Source of the DNA: Takashimella koratensis
Lineage: Eukaryota; Basidiomycota; Tremellomycetes; Trichosporonales; Tetragoniomycetaceae
Direction of reading: 5' to 3'
Assembly (NCBI GenBank): GCA_003116875.1
Contig: BCKT01000005.1
Span: forward strand, 1,364,001 to 1,428,000
DNA length: 64,000 bases
Shown: positions 59,731-64,000 of the stretch, one piece after another
How positions within the stretch are numbered: the stretch's first letter is position 1
Layout of the letters: each line of letters begins with the position of its first letter
Position numbers and translations under genes: made by a program
The notes under the pieces: model-generated
What the model saw: the letters and a program-made list of their open reading frames with translations, nothing else
Told to the model about the DNA's origin: nothing
Databases searched by the model: none

Positions 59731-60425
59731 CCATGCCTATCGCGACGAGCCTCTCTTTGCTTTAATACCGAGCTAACCGAGCGCTCACTTGCCTTTGACG
59801 AGAGAAACGTGTAACAGGTGGGTCACAGCGCTGTCCACTCTTTGCGGAAACCCGAGAGTGAGAGCGGTCGACACATTGTGCCCGTCGGTCATTTCAACAA
59901 CTTCTGGTTGGGTTTTGCTCTTTCTCCAGCCCGAGCTTAAATCATAATGGGGACGGGGAAGCACCGCAATGCAACGAGCCCGAGTACTCCCCGACCGGAT
60001 TCATAAATGTACATTGTTTATCGAGCCTGAGCCGAAGGGAAAAGGCCGACCCGCGATACTGGCACCATTGTTTTCCGTCGGAGGTTTGCGAGGATCGACG
60101 CCGAGGCAGATAATGGCCGAAGTTCAGCCGGGATTCATCCCCGCCGCTTTCTGGGAACTTGCTTCTTCCTGCGTCAGGCACGCTTCTACCTCGGCGGCGT
60201 CTCGAGCGTATAATCTGATGCTTCAAGTACAAGTGCTTTGCAGAGGTTCTGGGAGGTCATACGCGAAGTTATTGTGCCCATAGCAAGCAGTTTTTGTAGG
60301 GTGTACTGGTCACATCTGGAACTCAACAAACTACACAGGCTAGACGTCAAGTATCATAAAGCCATTCTCTATCAAGCAAGAGAGAGCTCAACCTTCTCTC
60401 TAAAGGGGGTAGCTGTGACGAAGCT
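59731..60425. other. Intergenic between SDR relic and intact SDR
   Basis: About 700 bp searched for the missing SDR N-terminal half; none found. Open frames here lack domains. Confidence 0.5.
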
Positions 60426-61920
60426 CTATGAAACCCCGATTAACGCCGTGAGCTTGGACCAGAGGGCGAAGCGATTCTGAGCGTTGTTGGCCCAAGCACC
60501 TAACTTGATTTCTTCCAACTTTGGTCCATACATCTGAGGTTCGCCGAGAGCCTGCTGTCCATCAGGCTTTAGCAAGACCTGTACATCGGTAGTCAGCTTT
60601 CAACCTCTACAAACAAGAAGTATTCGCTCGCTTAGCAAGAAGCGTTATGGGTAAGACGAAGGGTAGAGTAGGGGAAGTTACGTACGTAGGCAGGGACAAC
60701 AGCGTACTCGTCCGGAGTCCGAGCAGAGGTCTTGAGTCCGATCCATACGATGATACGCGCGATAGGGGGAAACGACGAGAGCGCGAAAAGTTCGGTCGCG
60801 ACGAGTCCTGTGTAGGTCTGTGTAAGTGAACAGCAATATGATGAAGCTTGACAAAAAAGGGAGTGAGGATGGTTATGGACTGAGGTCGATTGAAGTGTGA
60901 CGTACCAGGAGATAGGTGGTAGAAGGAGTACTGGGGATAACGTGTCCTCATTTCCTGTGACGGGGAACAAAGAACGTTGGCGTCTCATCATATCTTGAAC
61001 ATCAAGGATTTAGAACTCACCTGCATAAACGCATCGATAACCGACCCATCCCTCGCCCCTTGCTGCATACACAGCGCCGTCCTACTTTTACCTTGTCTCG
61101 CCCTGACCTCAAGCGAGAGATCAGACACGTCCAAGTCGGGCAAGTCTTGGCCCGCGTTTCCGATGGACAGTACCGAGGCGCCGGAGTTGAGCGTAGAGGA
61201 GGCGATGATTAAGTATGGAATGAGGAAGCGAGATATGCATTGGACTGCAAACTCGGCACCGATGCTGGAGAGTGATCGATGGAAGTGCGTTTTTTTGGAG
61301 GTGTATGAAATGAGGGTGAAATTACAGTGTCAGTTGAAGGAATACAGTAATGATGAAGGGATGGAAGAAGTCGTGAAACCGGCAGATGAGCTTACCCGTC
61401 CTCGTTGATGTTGACGGTGCCAGTGATGATCCCATTCTGGCATTGGACCTAACGACGTCAATCACCATCACCATAACCCTTAAGACCGTATCGATTATGA
61501 CCCCCTGTCTGCCCTCGTATCCGGCACATGAGCGGGCTTGAGGACTTACAAGGTAGTCGATCCCATCTGTCCCCACAGCGCGCTTGATAACATCCACTGC
61601 TTTCCTCATGGTCTTAACAAGACTATTATCGGTCAACCATGTCAACTTGTTTCAGATCGTACTCACCCCAGATCAGCTTTAACGAATACCCCTTCGAACT
61701 TGCCCTTCGCCAAGGCCTTCATCTCATCGATAACCTGCCCGGCTCTTTCCGCGTTCCGGCCCACCACGATAACTTTGGCACACCCGGCTCTAGCCAGCCG
61801 ACGAGCGATGGCGGCTCCAATACCTGTAGTCCCCCCGACAATAACTGCGACTTTGGGAGTAGGGAGATTGTAGGTCTCCAATGAAGCCAGCGCGGATTTG
61901 ACAGTGGGAGGTGGCGACAT
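60426..61920 (-). CDS. Short-chain dehydrogenase/reductase (NAD(P)-dependent)
   Basis: Oxidoreductase of the classical SDR type. It starts MSPPPTVKSALASLETYNLP. Exon 1 (61667-61920) holds the dinucleotide-binding VAVIVGGTTGIGAAIARRLA. Later exons give GTDGIDYL, CQNGIITGTVNINEDG (in place of the usual NNAG region), AEFAVQCISRFLIPYLIIAS, VLSIGNAGQDLPDLDV, SVIDAFMQEMRTRYPQYSFY (the Tyr-rich helix region) and GLVATELFALSSFPP. It ends AQNRFALWSKLTALIGVS. I do not see a clean YxxxK active site in the expected place, so catalytic competence is unclear. Short introns, GT-AG. Substrate unknown. The truncated copy at 58563 lies 0.7 kb downstream. Confidence 0.82.
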
Positions 61921-63202
61921 GGTTTGTCGGCGCTGTGTGGGGGAAAATCAGGTTATGTGTTTGGGATTGGGTCTTGGGTCTTGAGCTGGGTAAAGTGATC
62001 AGTACCGTTCGTCAGTTTCTCAGTCGTTATATATATCTCCATCTGGCTGGTGTCTTTCTCTCGAGTCGATTGATTCACGCTGAAGAAGTTGAAGTATCGA
62101 GTAGAATCTGTCGACGTGGAAGTTGAACATTGGCCGAGGGTTCGGCGACCCTCGTCCGTCGGCCTGTTCACGACTTACTCACCCCATTCATTCTCTGCTC
62201 ATCAAGTTCCTCTCATCGTCCCACTTTGGTTGGTCGTAACCAAGAGGAATGCGATGCTCAAATGTGTGAAAATCGCAGTGTGAAGATACCGATGTTTGTC
62301 AGAAACTTGCGACATTTTGCGGTGCCCGTCGGCTTTCGTGGTTGCTTATCTGATTTGTCTCTGCTTTTAAGGCACGTCTCCGCTGGTTTGAGCACGGCAC
62401 GAGCCGCGTCACGACGATGCCGGACCTGAACTCGGACTCGGGCTCGGCCCAGACGTTGATTTTCCAGCGTGCGTGCTTTGCTTTCGGCGGGCCAGATACC
62501 TCAAGCGTAGGAAGAGTGATAAGCCAGTCGGTCTTGCTGACTCACCCCAGTCACAAACTTGGACAAGTCATGAGTGGTTTATTTTCCGCCGGAGGAATTT
62601 CTACTCGCCGAGACCGAGGTGGATCAAAGTTTACGACGAATCAAAGCCTTCCACGACACAAGCTTTGCGATCGGCATCATACTGTACTACTGTAGTACCC
62701 CCTGTTATCACATATCGTCGCCGAGCTGCGCCGGGTCAGCCGAACCACAACCGAGTTTGAACTTCCCATTCATTCTTTCGCTCACATGACCGCATCCTCA
62801 TTGTGCGTCCGCCTTTTGCCTCGTCCCTCACCACGTCGAATCAGGCAGGGTGGAACTCATCGGCTCAACAGTATTGGAACCATGATGTACGTGTATGATT
62901 CATGCTGATATGCTATGCAGAGTAGGTATGTACACGCGGGGCGCCGATTTGCAGCCCAGATAAAAAGTACTATTGAAGAGACATTTGCTAACCCTGGTGA
63001 TGAGGGGAACGGACAGGACGAGGAGCGGCGAGAACAACGCGAAATAAACCCAAGAGATGATGAAATATACCCAAAGACAGAGACGCATCTATACAGTTGT
63101 GCAAAGGAGAGACCCAGATAAAGAAAGAAAGCCTAGAGAGAGGACCGAAAGAGAAAACCTGAGAGAGCCGTGAAATTATGAAAAGACGTTATGCGAAACC
63201 GC
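61921..63202. other. Intergenic: SDR promoter side
   Basis: About 1.28 kb. Small frames on both strands, no recognised domain. Nothing called. Confidence 0.5.
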
Positions 63203-64000
63203 CTACGCCCCTGTGTGTTCGCTAACGACAGCTAGGGAAGAAGCGTCCAAATCGACGGATCCACGAAGTGTCGAGTCCGTCCCGTCTGACGGGATCGTCT
63301 CCAGACTCGGTCGGTGGGGTCTGAGCCCATAACTCGCCAATGTCGTCGCTGATACACCAACATCGACTAAACCGCTCGCGCCTCCTGATCCAAAGCTGAA
63401 TCCTGCCCATTCCTCATGCGAAGGCGTAGCAAGGGCCTTGGTCGATGCGCTCCATGGGTCTGTGAAGCCCACCGAGGCTGCGGGGGTGATAGGTGTCCGG
63501 ACAGAGGCGATGGTGCTTGGTGTGTCGAGCGGGCGAGGTTCGTCGAGATCTGCAAAAGTCTCGGCGTCGGCATCGGCTTCGTCACCGCCAAGCTGAGCTT
63601 CATCGTCATCCCCTTGTTCCTCGCTCTCCCCGCGCAAAAAGTGACCGGTAGGGATGAGCCCGCTGTGCACGCCGTGGACCGACTTGCGGTACGCGTGGCC
63701 ATGAGGTCCGTCACGAGACCAGTCGCTGTGCGCCACCGAGGAGCGAGACGACATGATGGATCCCCTGGACATGATAGATGACCGAGTCGACGCGGTACGA
63801 GTAGACGTCGTGGACGGGAATCGCGCGCGGCTGGTGAAAGTCGGCGGGGGTGGGATCGGGACAGAGGTAAAAGGGTGCGCGTGGTCGGGGTGGAACGCGG
63901 TGGAAGTAGAAGGGTAGACCTCGTCCTCGGGCTGAGAGTCGCGGCGGTGGTACAGCGCGGCAGTGGTGGTCGTGTACCCTGCGTAGTAAGTGGGGAGCGA
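63203..64000 (-). CDS. C-terminal part of a low-complexity protein (5' end outside window)
   Basis: A continuous frame open from the window edge to the stop at 63203-63205. Composition is Ser/Thr/Pro/Asp-rich with an RSSIMSRGSIMSSRSS basic-Ser patch, a stretch with HGHAYRKSVHGVHSG, an acidic segment EEQGDDDEAQLGGDEADADA, and the end LAVVSEHTGA. No domain is recognised. A possible intron acceptor lies close to the edge (near 63982). It may be the disordered cytosolic tail of a larger regulatory or membrane protein, but nothing in the window tells which. Confidence 0.55.
   Translation of the reverse strand, partial: SLPTYYAGYTTTTAALYHRRDSQPEDEVYPSTSTAFHPDHAHPFTSVPIPPPPTFTSRARFPSTTSTRTASTRSSIMSRGSIMSSRSSVAHSDWSRDGPHGHAYRKSVHGVHSGLIPTGHFLRGESEEQGDDDEAQLGGDEADADAETFADLDEPRPLDTPSTIASVRTPITPAASVGFTDPWSASTKALATPSHEEWAGFSFGSGGASGLVDVGVSATTLASYGLRPHRPSLETIPSDGTDSTLRGSVDLDASSLAVVSEHTGA

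Noticed and set aside
62417..62789. Three overlapping short plus frames
   Set aside because: No motif, no splice-consistent extension, normal intergenic composition.
1..64000. Transposons, CRISPR arrays, tRNA or rRNA genes
   Set aside because: I saw no transposase or reverse transcriptase motifs, terminal repeats, spaced direct repeats or convincing cloverleaf. A dedicated scan could still find a tRNA with an intron.

Overview
This window is nuclear DNA of a basidiomycete fungus. I infer this from the many short GT-AG introns, often with a CTGAC or CTAAC branch-like motif just before the acceptor, and from the gene content: a fungal Zn2Cys6 regulator, a fungal-type RasGAP, a type I metacaspase, SNZ/PDX1, secreted GPI-type aspartic proteases and TPR-CHAT proteins. 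Genus cannot be fixed from the sequence alone. I see no transposon, rRNA, tRNA or CRISPR array. Genes are spliced, so single open frames cover only parts of them.

Left part (1-29.3 kb), mostly housekeeping. It holds a RasGAP (minus, 3' end outside the window), a tiny TMA7 gene in six exons (minus), a divergent FGGY-type sugar kinase-like gene (plus), a BMT5-like rRNA methyltransferase (minus), an actin-binding ADF-H plus PH protein (plus), a nuclear SR-type cyclophilin (minus) and the vitamin B6 enzyme PDX1/SNZ (plus). These are followed by an unassigned multi-pass membrane protein (minus), translation factor eIF4B (plus) and a metacaspase (minus).

Middle (29.9-34.8 kb): a Zn2Cys6 transcription factor (plus) converges on a monocarboxylate-type MFS transporter (minus). 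They may be regulator and target, but only position supports that.

Accessory block (36.3-51.3 kb): four head-to-tail paralogues on the minus strand, each an alpha-helical (TPR-like) N-terminal half plus a C-terminal CHAT domain (caspase/separase-like cysteine protease fold). All four share two intron positions and phases, the His...Cys dyad and a nearly identical C-terminal WVCYGA motif. Gene B is fully open. Gene C carries a +1 shift and gene D a -1 shift in exon 1, and gene A has a stop codon directly abutting its first usable ATG. This looks like a birth-and-death tandem array and is the most interesting system here.

Right part (52.8-64 kb): two tandem GPI-type aspartic proteases (plus), an N-terminally truncated short-chain dehydrogenase relic next to its intact paralogue (both minus), and the 3' end of a low-complexity protein (minus) that runs off the window.
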